A stretch of 64,000 nucleotides of DNA from Sulfurospirillaceae bacterium (GTDB taxonomy: Bacteria > Campylobacterota > Campylobacteria > Campylobacterales > Sulfurospirillaceae): contig JAQUGO010000004.1 in assembly GCA_028684065.1 (NCBI GenBank), positions 186,001 to 250,000 on the forward strand. Direction: 5' to 3'. Position numbers and translations under genes: made by a program. Of the stretch, positions 19,201-27,857 are shown piece by piece. The notes beneath the pieces are model-generated. The model had not been told where the DNA came from, searched no databases, and saw nothing but the letters and a program-made list of their open reading frames with translations. Numbering within the stretch: position 1 is the stretch's first letter; each line of letters opens with the position of its first letter.

Positions 19201-20702
19201 CTCATCATGATATATATTCTATTGAAGATTTAGCGCAACTTATTTTTGATATGAAACAGATTAACCCAGATGCGATTATTACTGTCAAATTAGTATCGAC
19301 TGCGGGTGTTGGAACCATTGCTGCGGGTGTTGCTAAATCGTATGCTGATAAGATTGTAATTTCTGGAGGCGATGGTGGTACGGGTGCCGCTCCACACACT
19401 TCGATTAAATTTGCAGGTAATCCTTGGGAAATAGGTCTTAGTGAAGCACATAATGCCCTGAAAGCAAATCATCTTCGTGATAGTGTGCATTTACAAACTG
19501 ATGGTGGCTTGAAAACAGGTCTTGATGTCATTAAGGCAGCACTTCTAGGTGCTGAGAGTTATGCTTTTGGAACACTTTCATTAACGATAATTGGGTGTAA
19601 AGTTTTACGTGTTTGTCATCTTAATCGTTGTTCAGTAGGCGTTGCTACACAAGATGAAAAATTACGTGAACATTTTGTTGGTACTGTTGATAAACTGGTT
19701 AATTTCTTTACACTCTTAGCTGAAGATGTTCGTGAAATCTTGGCACATCTTGGTTATAGCACTTTGGAAGAAGTGATTGGGCGTAGTGATTTATTGCATG
19801 TGATTGATGATGCGTTTGCGAAAAAGTTTGATTTCTCATCCATCTTAATGCGACTAGAAGGCCCAAATACGCACAATGGTAAGCCTAATGATCCTTTTGA
19901 TAAAAACACTTTTGAAAAAGAGATTTTAAAAGAAATTTATAAAGTGATTGAAAATCCTGATGAACGCATTGTTATGAAAAAACAAATCAGCAACACTAAC
20001 CGAAGTTTTGGAACACTTATTAGTGGCGAAATTGCAAAATTTTATGGCAACAAGGGGCTTAAAGATGATGCAATCAGTTTTAGACTTAACGGTGTTGCGG
20101 GTCAATCATTAGGCGCGTTTTTAGCCAATGGAATTTCCATTAATCTCAAAGGTACTGCAAATGATTATGTGGGCAAAGGTATGAATGGTGGAAAAATTGT
20201 TATTGCTCCAAAGTATCAAGGAAGAGGCTATTCGTGTGCCGGTAATACATGTCTCTATGGTGCAACGGGTGGTAAACTTTATGTAGCTGGCAATGTAGGT
20301 GAGCGTTTTTGTGTACGAAATTCTGGAGCTACATCCGTTGTTGAAGGAACAGGTGATCATGCATGTGAATATATGACGGGTGGTGTAGTCGTCATTTTAG
20401 GTAACACCGGTGTCAATTTTGGTGCGGGTATGACAGGAGGTATTGCTTTTGTTTACGATGAATCACGTGATTTTATCGATAAACTCAATCAAGAGCTTGT
20501 CATAGCAGAACGTATTGATACGGATGATATGGATGAAGCCAGACATTATTTAAAACGTTTGCTTCGTACTCATATTAATGAAACAGCAAGTTTTAGAGCA
20601 ACCCAAATTTTAGAAGATTTCCGTCATGCGGTAAGAGATTTTTGGATGGTGAGACCCAAAGATATGACAAAGGTTCCACTTAATCCGGAGCAAGGAGACT
20701 AA
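16278..20702 (+). CDS. gltB: Glutamate synthase (NADPH) large subunit
   Basis: A 1474-residue GOGAT alpha subunit, converting glutamine plus 2-oxoglutarate to two glutamates. A ten-residue propeptide precedes the glutaminase nucleophile Cys11 (KDNCGFGL). Domains in order: class-II amidotransferase (about 11-400), central domain, FMN-binding synthase domain (about 810-1180) with the [3Fe-4S] cysteines in CKVLRVCHLNRC, and the GXGXG beta-helix (about 1220-1430, e.g. GGKIVIAPKYQGRGYSCAGN). AAAGG precedes the ATG. It forms an operon with gltD, separated by one base. Confidence 0.98.
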   Translation: MDLITGFKDNCGFGLIANINNIPTHNNVEDAICALERMMHRGAIAADGKSGDGSGLLFSMPLAFMKQEAHKLGVDLPKQFAVAMLFIQTDEQKQVFEDMCEENDLKVLLYREVPVNIKALGEQALNTLPKIVQAFVTPASLVSTKRFEALLYLTRRMIERKLAKESDFYIASFSSKVISYKGLIMPTYIKTFFPDLSDASFKTTFALFHQRFSTNTLPKWKLAQPFRTLAHNGEINSISANRVYSQVKSESIKSSIFSSEELAKLYPITTSDVSDSASLDNMFEFMLVNGFDFFKAVRSLIPAPWQNAPHMDSELRAFYEFSSINFEPWDGPAAISFTDGRYIGCVLDRNGLRPAKYIITKDGRIVISSEYGVLDIDEDNIIERGRLQSGQMIGVDLKFGKIMKNDDINDYLKSSNTYTEWLNKGLVYLQEFVDIPFSKTADYIRDSLEYEQRFFNITQEVKNMVIEPMMKDAKEGVGSMGDDTPVAAFSKVQRSFSDYFKQKFAQVTNPPIDPIREKVVMSLNTGFGEIRNILDETPEHAIRIKSISPVMMQEKFDVLYSFGDVSQARYKSEYKNRMFSTLFEDNLKGSLEDLAYDIVQAVKNDGIRIIFLDDRGMNKKLKPMPMAMVVGRVHQVLLDEGVRSLTSIIAISGEALDSHSSACMIAFGASAIYPYLLYASVLDECKKIELGNYEIKTRLKNVNHALNQGLLKIISKMGISTINSYRNSALFDVLGLSKIVVDECFRGAYPLISGLGYEDIEERLNRNHTLAYELDLTKKLFPLEIGGFYKYTDGHEYHDYHPNAIHAIHKATVTGDKKDFQEFTKLINHRGFKMIRDFFELKSDREPMALDKVEPKEAIFKRFATAAMSLGSISPEAHEALGEAMNKIGGMSNCGEGGESPERLKTNKNSKIKQIASGRFGVTPEYLRSATEIQIKVAQGAKPGEGGQLPGHKVTPLIASLRYTIPGVTLISPPPHHDIYSIEDLAQLIFDMKQINPDAIITVKLVSTAGVGTIAAGVAKSYADKIVISGGDGGTGAAPHTSIKFAGNPWEIGLSEAHNALKANHLRDSVHLQTDGGLKTGLDVIKAALLGAESYAFGTLSLTIIGCKVLRVCHLNRCSVGVATQDEKLREHFVGTVDKLVNFFTLLAEDVREILAHLGYSTLEEVIGRSDLLHVIDDAFAKKFDFSSILMRLEGPNTHNGKPNDPFDKNTFEKEILKEIYKVIENPDERIVMKKQISNTNRSFGTLISGEIAKFYGNKGLKDDAISFRLNGVAGQSLGAFLANGISINLKGTANDYVGKGMNGGKIVIAPKYQGRGYSCAGNTCLYGATGGKLYVAGNVGERFCVRNSGATSVVEGTGDHACEYMTGGVVVILGNTGVNFGAGMTGGIAFVYDESRDFIDKLNQELVIAERIDTDDMDEARHYLKRLLRTHINETASFRATQILEDFRHAVRDFWMVRPKDMTKVPLNPEQGD

Positions 20703-20703
20703 G

Positions 20704-22086
20704 ATGCAAAATTTTGTAAACGTTGAAAGAACGAATCCACGTAAACGCTCAAGCGCAGATAGGGTTAAAGATTTTAGAGAAATATATGAAGTGATGAGCC
20801 GTGAAGATGCATCTTCGCAAGCAGATCGTTGTATCCAATGTGGTGACCCTTTTTGTCATAGTAAGTGTCCTTTGCATAATTACATACCATTTTGGCTTAA
20901 ATCAACAAGTGCTATGAATCGAGATCTCTCATTTAAGCTTTCCAATGAAACCAATCCTTTTCCTGAAATAACAGGGCGAATTTGTCCCCATGATAGGTTA
21001 TGTGAAGGCGATTGTACGTTAAATGATGGGTATGGTGCTATTACGATTGGCTCAATTGAAACATTTATTTCTGAGGATGGATTTAAAAAAGGTATGAAGC
21101 CAAGCTTCCCTGGTATTACAACGAAGAAAAAAGTTGCAGTTATTGGTTCAGGGCCTGCAGGAATTGCTGCGGCAACCTACCTTTTAAGAGCAGGTATTGC
21201 CGTGAGTATGTACGATAGGCAAAACAAAGCAGGTGGCCTTTTGACGTATGGAATTCCAGGATTTAAACTTGATAAAGAAGTTGTTTCACGACGTATCCTA
21301 TGGCTTCAAGAAGCAGGAATGAGTTTACATGTAAACACACACGTGGGTAAAGATATCTCGTTTGATGAGATTGCACACAACCATGATGCTGTCTTCTTAG
21401 GTATTGGGGCGGAGAGTTCTCGCAAGGCAAATATTACGAATGAAAATGCGCAAGGTGTTTTTATGGCAATAGATTTTTTACGAGCTATCCAAAAGAAACT
21501 CTTTAATGAAACATTTGATAGAAAATTTGATGTGAAGAATAAAAATGTTGTGGTTATTGGTGGTGGTGATACGGCCATGGATTGCTTAAGAACCTCCATT
21601 CGTGAAGGGGCTAAAAGTGTCGTTTGTCTTTACAGACGTGATAAATACAATATGCCAGGATCCAAAAAAGAGTTTAAAAATGCCATTGAAGAGGGCGCAG
21701 AATTTGTTTACAATGTGTCACCGAAAGAAATTTTGGTCAATTCTGATGGACTAGTGGTTGGTATTGATATGCAGAAAACTATTTTAGGTGCAAAAGATGC
21801 TAATAATCGTCAGTGTATTGAAATTGTTAAAGGCGGCGATTTTAGGATTGACACTGATGTGATTATTTTTGCACTTGGCTTTTCCCCTACTGTGCCAACG
21901 TTCCTAGCGGAAAATGGGATAGAAGTAAATAAGTGGGGTGGTATTATTGTGGGAAGTGATTATCAAACCAGTAAAATAGGTGTTTATGCTGGTGGTGATT
22001 GTAAGCGTGGCTCTGATTTAGTGGTTACTGCTGCAAAAGAAGGCAAAGAAGCAGCAGGGTATATTATTAAAAAGCTGTTAGGATAG
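20704..22086 (+). CDS. gltD: Glutamate synthase (NADPH) small subunit
   Basis: The 460-residue beta subunit passes electrons from NADPH via FAD to GltB. An N-terminal ferredoxin-like domain (RCIQCGDPFCHSKCPLHNYIP and CPHDRLCEGDCTL) binds 4Fe-4S clusters; FAD site VIGSGPAGIAAA (about 145-156) and NADPH site VVIGGGDTAMDC (about 283-294) follow. GGAG lies before the ATG at the end of gltB. The coding sequence contains a perfect TTTACATGTAAA palindrome at 21324-21335. Confidence 0.96.
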   Translation: MQNFVNVERTNPRKRSSADRVKDFREIYEVMSREDASSQADRCIQCGDPFCHSKCPLHNYIPFWLKSTSAMNRDLSFKLSNETNPFPEITGRICPHDRLCEGDCTLNDGYGAITIGSIETFISEDGFKKGMKPSFPGITTKKKVAVIGSGPAGIAAATYLLRAGIAVSMYDRQNKAGGLLTYGIPGFKLDKEVVSRRILWLQEAGMSLHVNTHVGKDISFDEIAHNHDAVFLGIGAESSRKANITNENAQGVFMAIDFLRAIQKKLFNETFDRKFDVKNKNVVVIGGGDTAMDCLRTSIREGAKSVVCLYRRDKYNMPGSKKEFKNAIEEGAEFVYNVSPKEILVNSDGLVVGIDMQKTILGAKDANNRQCIEIVKGGDFRIDTDVIIFALGFSPTVPTFLAENGIEVNKWGGIIVGSDYQTSKIGVYAGGDCKRGSDLVVTAAKEGKEAAGYIIKKLLG

Positions 22087-22096
22087 CAGCAATAAA

Positions 22097-22825
22097 GTGG
22101 ATTTTTTAGAAGCCGTTAGAGCAGCCAATAAAACGATCTTTTTATTGTTACAAAGCGAAGGGTTGAATGAATATCACCATCAATCTTTCGCCGTAGGTGC
22201 AGGAGGGGATAAAAGCTCGGGTATTGACCTTGCCGCGGAAAAAATCTTTATCGATTATTTACAACCTTTTGGGACTATTATCTCAGAGGAGAGTGGAATA
22301 CTTGTTAATAAACAAAATAATGTACAGATTATTCTTGACCCCATAGATGGTAGTGACAATCTCCTTTCTCATCTCCCTTATTATGGGACATCTGTTGCAC
22401 TTCGAGAAAATGGGAAATGCACGAAAGCAATTGTCACTAATTTAGCGAATGGTGATATCTATATCAAAGAAAATGACGGCTTACAAAAGGGGCATCTTTT
22501 GTCACCTTTATTGGCACCCGTATGTATCAATTCTTTTTCAAAAGTTGGTATTTTTGAGCGCTCTTATTGTTCAACAATGGTGGCGAAAAAACTTAAACAA
22601 GCAGGAATAAAATATCGCTCTCCTGGAGCTTTTGCACTCTCTTTAGCTTATGCCCATGATGTTGCATTTGTCCTATATGAAGGGGTAATGCGCATTTATG
22701 ATGTTGAAGCTGGGATGTTGATGTGTGAAGATTTATACACGTATAAAGAGGATGAATTATTCCTTGTAAGCAAAGATAAGGAAACTTTTGATAAAATTAT
22801 TAGATTATTCACATGTAAAGCATAG
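22097..22825 (+). CDS. Inositol-monophosphatase-family phosphatase
   Basis: A 242-residue protein starting at GTG 22097, 10 bases after gltD. Metal-binding motifs of the lithium-sensitive phosphatase superfamily are present: SEESG, DPIDGSDN and the C-terminal DVEAGMLM. Substrates in the family include inositol phosphate, fructose-1,6-bisphosphate, 3'-phosphoadenosine 5'-phosphate and NADP; the sequence does not let me choose. The order phosphatase-accD-rlmH-dksA recurs in Campylobacter as I recall. Confidence 0.85.
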   Translation: MDFLEAVRAANKTIFLLLQSEGLNEYHHQSFAVGAGGDKSSGIDLAAEKIFIDYLQPFGTIISEESGILVNKQNNVQIILDPIDGSDNLLSHLPYYGTSVALRENGKCTKAIVTNLANGDIYIKENDGLQKGHLLSPLLAPVCINSFSKVGIFERSYCSTMVAKKLKQAGIKYRSPGAFALSLAYAHDVAFVLYEGVMRIYDVEAGMLMCEDLYTYKEDELFLVSKDKETFDKIIRLFTCKA

Positions 22826-22839
22826 AGGAAAAAAGTACG

Positions 22840-23715
22840 ATGAGATTTGGAGAAATTTTTAGCAAAATTCGAAAAGCGCAACCTGCACCGAGTGAAGCAC
22901 CAAGTCATTGGGTAAAATGTTCGCAGTGTCAATCTTTGATGTATTATAAAGAGGTTGAACAACGTTTTAATGTTTGCCCTAAATGTGGTTTTCATATGCG
23001 AATCTCTTCGAAGCAAAGAATCGAGCAACTCTGTGATGAAGGCTCTTTTGTTGAATTTGATAGTAACTTAGCTCCTGTTGATCCTTTACGCTTTGTCGAT
23101 AAAAAATCGTATAAGAAACGTGTAGAAGAAGCTGAAGCAAAAACAGGTAGGACATCTTCTGTGGTATCTGGGGCGTGTACAATCAATGGAGTCAATGCAC
23201 AGATTGTTATTTTTGATTTTCAATTTATGGGAGGCAGTTTAGGCTCTGTTGAAGGAGAAAAGATTGTACGTGCTATTAATAGAGCCATTGCTAATCGCGA
23301 GGGTCTTATAATTTTGAGTGCGAGTGGTGGAGCGCGTATGCAAGAAAGCACCTTTTCATTGCTTCAAATGTCTAAAACTTCAGCGGCACTTACAAAGCTT
23401 TCTGAAGCAAAGTTGCCTTATATTTCGATTTTAACAGATCCAACTATGGGTGGGGTTAGTGCATCTTTTGCTTTTTTAGGCGATATTATTATGGCAGAAC
23501 CAGGGGCTCTTGTAGGATTTGCAGGTCAAAGAGTTATTAAACAAACGATTGGAGCTGATCTTCCAGAAGGTTTTCAAAAAGCGGAATTTTTGCTATCCCA
23601 TGGTTTGATTGATATGATTGTTACCCGTACTGATATGAAAAAAGTGGTGGCAGATTTGTTAAAACTTTTACATACGTCACGTACAAAAGATGATTTTGAA
23701 TTACGATTTAAGTAA
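22840..23715 (+). CDS. accD: Acetyl-CoA carboxylase carboxyltransferase beta subunit
   Basis: The 291-residue AccD begins with a zinc ribbon (Cys27, Cys30, Cys46, Cys49), followed by the crotonase-fold carboxyltransferase domain (SASGGARMQE, TDPTMGGVSASFA, GFAGQRVI). With AccA it transfers the carboxyl group from biotin to acetyl-CoA, giving malonyl-CoA used by FabD at 12521. Stop overlaps the rlmH start by one base (TAATG). Confidence 0.96.
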   Translation: MRFGEIFSKIRKAQPAPSEAPSHWVKCSQCQSLMYYKEVEQRFNVCPKCGFHMRISSKQRIEQLCDEGSFVEFDSNLAPVDPLRFVDKKSYKKRVEEAEAKTGRTSSVVSGACTINGVNAQIVIFDFQFMGGSLGSVEGEKIVRAINRAIANREGLIILSASGGARMQESTFSLLQMSKTSAALTKLSEAKLPYISILTDPTMGGVSASFAFLGDIIMAEPGALVGFAGQRVIKQTIGADLPEGFQKAEFLLSHGLIDMIVTRTDMKKVVADLLKLLHTSRTKDDFELRFK

Positions 23716-24170
23716 TGCAAATCAAAATTTTTACAATTGAAAAAAGTAGTGATAAAATCATTGAATTACTTAGCTCTGAATATATGAAAATGATTTCAAA
23801 ATTTGCTAAAATAGAAGAGATAAAAATTTTTAATAAGCAAATAGCAACAGCACAAAGCATTGGTGAATCTGAAGCAAAAGCGTCTTATTCAAAGGCCTAT
23901 GAGCCTTATCTAAAAGGCTTTAATGTCGCTCTTGATGTTGAAGGAAGCTTAATTGATAGTTTTGAATTTAGTCACTATTTTGATGATGAGGTTAATATCA
24001 ATTTTTTCATAGGTGGGGCATTTGGATTCGAGGAGAGTTTTTTAAAGAAAACTCAAAAGATTATAAGTTTAAGTAGACTAACATATGCACACAAAATTGC
24101 GAAAGTGGTTTTATGTGAGCAGATATATCGAGGGTTATGCATCAAAAGTAACCATCCATATCACAAATGA
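23715..24170 (+). CDS. rlmH: 23S rRNA pseudouridine-1915 N3-methyltransferase
   Basis: A 151-residue SPOUT-family methyltransferase. The AdoMet loop reads FFIGGAFGF (the commoner bacterial form is GGPEG) and the C-terminus LCEQIYRGLCIKSNHPYHK is the RlmH signature. It methylates pseudouridine 1915 in helix 69 of mature 70S ribosomes. Translationally coupled to accD. Confidence 0.93.
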   Translation: MQIKIFTIEKSSDKIIELLSSEYMKMISKFAKIEEIKIFNKQIATAQSIGESEAKASYSKAYEPYLKGFNVALDVEGSLIDSFEFSHYFDDEVNINFFIGGAFGFEESFLKKTQKIISLSRLTYAHKIAKVVLCEQIYRGLCIKSNHPYHK

Positions 24171-24211
24171 AAAGTTAGAATAGTTTCAATTTTGCAAAAA
24201 GGAAGTTAAGG

Positions 24212-24571
24212 ATGAGGGAGCACGAATTAAAACATTTTGAAGACCTTCTAAAAGAGCGGCGTGTTCAAATTAAGAAAAACATTGAAGACTCTATGCGAGA
24301 AATTGATGATCTTAAAGATACAGAGGTTGGAGATGAAGCTGACCATGCATCAGTTAGTACAGATCGAATGATTGAGCAAGCCATTAGTGCTCAGCAGATG
24401 CGAGAACTTGGCGAAATAGAATTTGCACTGAATAAAATTCGTAATAATACGTATGGTATTTGCGAAATGTGTGAAGAAGAAATTGGTTTTCAAAGACTTA
24501 AAGTGAAGCCACATGCGAGGTATTGCATTGTATGTCGAGAAATAATAGAGAAGTCAGCAAAAAATAAGTAA
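24212..24571 (+). CDS. dksA: DksA/TraR-family zinc-finger transcription factor
   Basis: A 119-residue protein with an N-terminal coiled coil and a C4 zinc finger (Cys84, Cys87, Cys105, Cys108; YGICEMCEEEIG and YCIVC). DksA binds the RNA polymerase secondary channel and works with ppGpp in the stringent response. It is shorter than E. coli DksA (151 residues) but has the coiled-coil tip region (DEADHASVSTDR). A good AAGGAAG site precedes the ATG. Confidence 0.88.
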   Translation: MREHELKHFEDLLKERRVQIKKNIEDSMREIDDLKDTEVGDEADHASVSTDRMIEQAISAQQMRELGEIEFALNKIRNNTYGICEMCEEEIGFQRLKVKPHARYCIVCREIIEKSAKNK

Positions 24572-24588
24572 AAGATAGGAAAGACACA

Positions 24589-25605
24589 ATGGGGATTAAA
24601 CGGTATATTCTTTTAGCAATTATCTATATGTTGGGAATTGGGCTCTATGTTTATAGTTTTAATGGAGAGAATTTCTCGCTAGAGCTCCTTGGCTTATCGT
24701 TAACACTTCCTATCGCTGTATGGATGGTGATTCCTGTTGCTCTACTTGTAGTTGCTTCTATCTCGCATCTTGTATTTTATAATTTTAAAGACTTTTTATA
24801 TAAGCGTGCATTAAAAAAAGATGTAGAGCTTTTTAAAGAAATATCTAAACAAAAGATTTTAGAAGAAAGTATTGAAAACGCCTCATTTCGCACGGAAGGT
24901 TTCAAACTAGTAGGTATGGTTTTAAGCAGTATGAATTACAATCGTGTTTCAAGCGCTGATTTTTCACAAGAGCCAGAGCTTGCTAAGGCATGTGAATTGG
25001 TTCATAGTATTTATAGCGGTACTTTTGAAGATATTAAAAAATATAAATTAAGTAAAAACAATACCTTAGTAGTACAAAATGCTATCAATCGCCTTCAGAG
25101 TGAACCGAAATATGCCCTTGAAGTGCTTAAAAATTGTAAAGATATCAACTCTCCTTTATGCGCTAAAGCATATGAGGCTTTAATTGAGTTTGCAAGTTTT
25201 ACTGAAATTAAAAAATATAATTTCACTCCAGATAAGCGTACATTTAGGCGTATGATGGAGCGCTATTTGGATGCAAATGATACATTTGAAATGGATTTAA
25301 TTTCTATTGAAGAGATGTTAGAGAAATTTAATGCAGACCGAGCTGATTATTTAGAGTTAGCACAAGAGATTAAAATAAAACTCTCTCCTGATGCGTTAAT
25401 TGCACTGTTTGAAAAACTGTATAATTCAAAAGGAAATTTAGCGGCCGATGCTTATTTATATGTTTTATATGACTTGCAGATGATTGATAAAATTAAAGAT
25501 ATATTGGACAACTCTGAGACGGATGAGTTTGTTAAATTTAAAACCGTTATGTTTTTAAGAGAACATGGTAAAAGTATTGATATCGACAAATTTTTGCGCA
25601 TATGA
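24589..25605 (+). CDS. Conserved membrane protein of unknown function
   Basis: A 338-residue protein with two N-terminal membrane helices (about 6-24 and 40-64) and a large, mainly helical, charged C-terminal domain (about 75-338). I recognise no catalytic motif. It sits between dksA and dusB, as a gene of similar shape does in Campylobacter, suggesting a conserved phylum-specific protein. Its stop overlaps the dusB start (ATGA). Confidence 0.8.
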   Translation: MGIKRYILLAIIYMLGIGLYVYSFNGENFSLELLGLSLTLPIAVWMVIPVALLVVASISHLVFYNFKDFLYKRALKKDVELFKEISKQKILEESIENASFRTEGFKLVGMVLSSMNYNRVSSADFSQEPELAKACELVHSIYSGTFEDIKKYKLSKNNTLVVQNAINRLQSEPKYALEVLKNCKDINSPLCAKAYEALIEFASFTEIKKYNFTPDKRTFRRMMERYLDANDTFEMDLISIEEMLEKFNADRADYLELAQEIKIKLSPDALIALFEKLYNSKGNLAADAYLYVLYDLQMIDKIKDILDNSETDEFVKFKTVMFLREHGKSIDIDKFLRI

Positions 25606-26540
25606 GTCATGAAATAGATTTTAGCAAGGGTATTTTAGCCCTTGCACCTCTTGCTGGTTTTACCGATCCCCCTTTTCGTAGCGTTGTTAAACAATTTGGT
25701 GCAGACCTAACCTTTTCAGAGATGATTAGTGCGAATGCTTTAAAATACCACTCAGCAAAAACTTATGGGATGATTCAAAAATCCCCCTTAGAAGTGCCCT
25801 ACATTGTCCAAATAGCAGGTTCTGATTTGGATGTTATCAAAGAGGCTGTACTTATTTTAAATGATATTGAAGGAATAGATGGGATTGATTTAAATTGTGG
25901 CTGTCCTGTGCCAAAAGTGGTTTCACAAGAAGCGGGTTCATCTTTACTATTAAATCTTCCAAAGCTTCAAAAGATTTTAGAAACCATTAAAACACACTCC
26001 AATAAACGTTATACCAGTGCCAAAGTTCGATTAGGTTTTGTAACGAAGATACCTGAGGAAATTGCCAAAGCATGCGAAGATGCCGGGGTAGATTTCATGA
26101 GTATACATGGACGTACACGTAGTGGTGGGTACAAGGCTGAAGTGGATTATGAAGCCATTGCGAGAGCTAGGCAAACCGTTACGATACCGGTTATCGCTAA
26201 TGGTGATATTACCAGTTATGAAAAAGCGTTACATGTCAAAGAAATAACAGGGTGTAACAGTCTGATGATTGGGCGAGGGGCTGTGGGAAATCCTTGGATT
26301 TTTTACCAAATTAAAAATGAACTTGCTTATGTTGAAAAAAGTAAAATGTTAGAGATTGTTTTGGAACATTACCATGGAATGCTTGATTTTTATGGAGAAA
26401 GAGGTGTCGGTATTTTTCGTAAGCATTTACATACGTACTCTAAAGGATTGCAAGAAGCGGCTGATTTTAGAAATCGTATTAATCGTATTGAAAATACTCA
26501 GCTTATGGAAGAAGAAATTATCCATTTCTTTCGCTCTTGA
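25602..26540 (+). CDS. dusB: tRNA-dihydrouridine synthase
   Basis: A 312-residue flavoprotein that reduces uridines in tRNA D-loops. The FMN-dependent TIM barrel shows APLAGFTDPPFR, the catalytic cysteine in NCGCPVPKVV, SIHGRTRSGGY, VIANGDI and MIGRGAVGNPW. The family is certain; the DusB subtype is the most common in bacteria but not proven. ATGA overlap with the previous gene. Confidence 0.92.
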   Translation: MSHEIDFSKGILALAPLAGFTDPPFRSVVKQFGADLTFSEMISANALKYHSAKTYGMIQKSPLEVPYIVQIAGSDLDVIKEAVLILNDIEGIDGIDLNCGCPVPKVVSQEAGSSLLLNLPKLQKILETIKTHSNKRYTSAKVRLGFVTKIPEEIAKACEDAGVDFMSIHGRTRSGGYKAEVDYEAIARARQTVTIPVIANGDITSYEKALHVKEITGCNSLMIGRGAVGNPWIFYQIKNELAYVEKSKMLEIVLEHYHGMLDFYGERGVGIFRKHLHTYSKGLQEAADFRNRINRIENTQLMEEEIIHFFRS

Positions 26541-26552
26541 AGAGACACTTGT

Positions 26553-26921
26553 TTAATAACCATCATTAAAGCTTTGATCTTTGTGTTTATCTTTTTTATA
26601 GGAGCCTCGATTCTTCTCTTTTTCTAAAAGGTTCGCCTCTTTTAAAAGTAATTTATGTTTTTCGTCATGATTTCCGCCATCTTCAACAATTGTGCGAAGG
26701 ACTAACTCCACATAGCGTTGAAGTGCATTGGTGTACGTTGAATCTAATCTGGATTCTTCCACTTTTTTGAGAACTTTATAACTTTTTTCGATACGTTTAC
26801 AAAATAATACAAAATCAAAATTTTCATTTTTTAAAGCACCGATACAGCTATTTAAAAAACGCTCCAATGCTCTAATATATTTAACCCTTTGTTCTCTTTC
26901 ATTAGTGCTAAAATCTTTCAT
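26553..26921 (-). CDS. Hypothetical protein, charged and helical
   Basis: A 122-residue soluble protein, strongly charged and probably all-helical, with a Lys/Asp/Gly-rich C-terminal tail (about 95-122). No motif recognised. It overlaps the stop of the AEC transporter gene by four bases, so it is the last gene of the fliN-fliO-transporter operon; it converges with dusB. Confidence 0.7.
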   Translation of the reverse strand: MKDFSTNEREQRVKYIRALERFLNSCIGALKNENFDFVLFCKRIEKSYKVLKKVEESRLDSTYTNALQRYVELVLRTIVEDGGNHDEKHKLLLKEANLLEKEKNRGSYKKDKHKDQSFNDGY

Positions 26922-27844
26922 AATACTCCTATACTGTGCCAGTAGTGTAGCACATAACTTATAATGATAAAAAAAGGAATAAATAAAAGAGATGTAAAGA
27001 AGATTAATGCAGTTACATCTAAGGGTCTACAATCGTAAAGGGCTGAGAGGTTGACATTGGTCACGGCCAATGGGACGATGAGCTCTAAAAAGACAAGTGT
27101 AGCTACGATATAAGGTATTGGTAACCACACAAAAAGTATTAGCGCTGCGACAATGGGTGTTAAGATGAATTTTAAAAGGCTTACATAGAGTAGTAATTTT
27201 TTATTGATACTTTTTAGTTTGACATTACATAAGTACATGCCAAAGATAATAAGCTGAATCACCATAGTGCAATAAGCTCCCATTTCAAGTGCTTTAAAGA
27301 TTGCAGGATGAATGCTAATATGCGCAAAATTAAAGATTAATGCTAAAGTGGCAAACCAAATCACGGGCAGTTTTATGATATTCATAAGTGATTCTTTGAT
27401 ACTAGAATTTCCTCTTGAATAATAAAAAACTCCCAACGTATAGACAATAAAGACGTTGGCCACATTAATCATACTGGTATAGATGATTGATTCATCACCA
27501 AAAAGTGCTATTCCAAGAGGAATACCAAGATTTCCGGTATTGCCGATGATAACACTAATGGTGACAATAGAGCGTTCTTTTTGTTCTGTAAAAAAAAGTT
27601 GTGCTACAACGGCACTGATGATAACACCTCCTAAGGAGATGCTGACATACAAGAATGGCGTTTGTAATAAATCTAATGAAAGGGATTTGGTTGAAAGCCC
27701 CCAAAAAGAGAGCATCGGTTGTAAAAAGTAGATGGAAAGTAGAATGAGACCTTTTTCATTCATCTCTTCTTTGAGTGTTTTTTTAGCTATGTACCCAATG
27801 AGAATGAAAACATAGATGGATAAAATAGCAATGGCAATATCCAT
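26918..27844 (-). CDS. AEC-family (auxin efflux carrier-like) permease, copy 1
   Basis: A 308-residue integral membrane protein with about ten helices of the Mem_trans/AEC family; the NTGNLGIPLGIALFG segment (about 100-114) is characteristic. Bacterial members include malonate and malate carriers, but the substrate cannot be read here. It lies 13 bases downstream of fliO and overlaps the next gene by four bases. A same-length paralogue is at 30124-31050. Confidence 0.85.
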   Translation of the reverse strand: MDIAIAILSIYVFILIGYIAKKTLKEEMNEKGLILLSIYFLQPMLSFWGLSTKSLSLDLLQTPFLYVSISLGGVIISAVVAQLFFTEQKERSIVTISVIIGNTGNLGIPLGIALFGDESIIYTSMINVANVFIVYTLGVFYYSRGNSSIKESLMNIIKLPVIWFATLALIFNFAHISIHPAIFKALEMGAYCTMVIQLIIFGMYLCNVKLKSINKKLLLYVSLLKFILTPIVAALILFVWLPIPYIVATLVFLELIVPLAVTNVNLSALYDCRPLDVTALIFFTSLLFIPFFIIISYVLHYWHSIGVL

Positions 27845-27857
27845 TTACGAAGCGTCC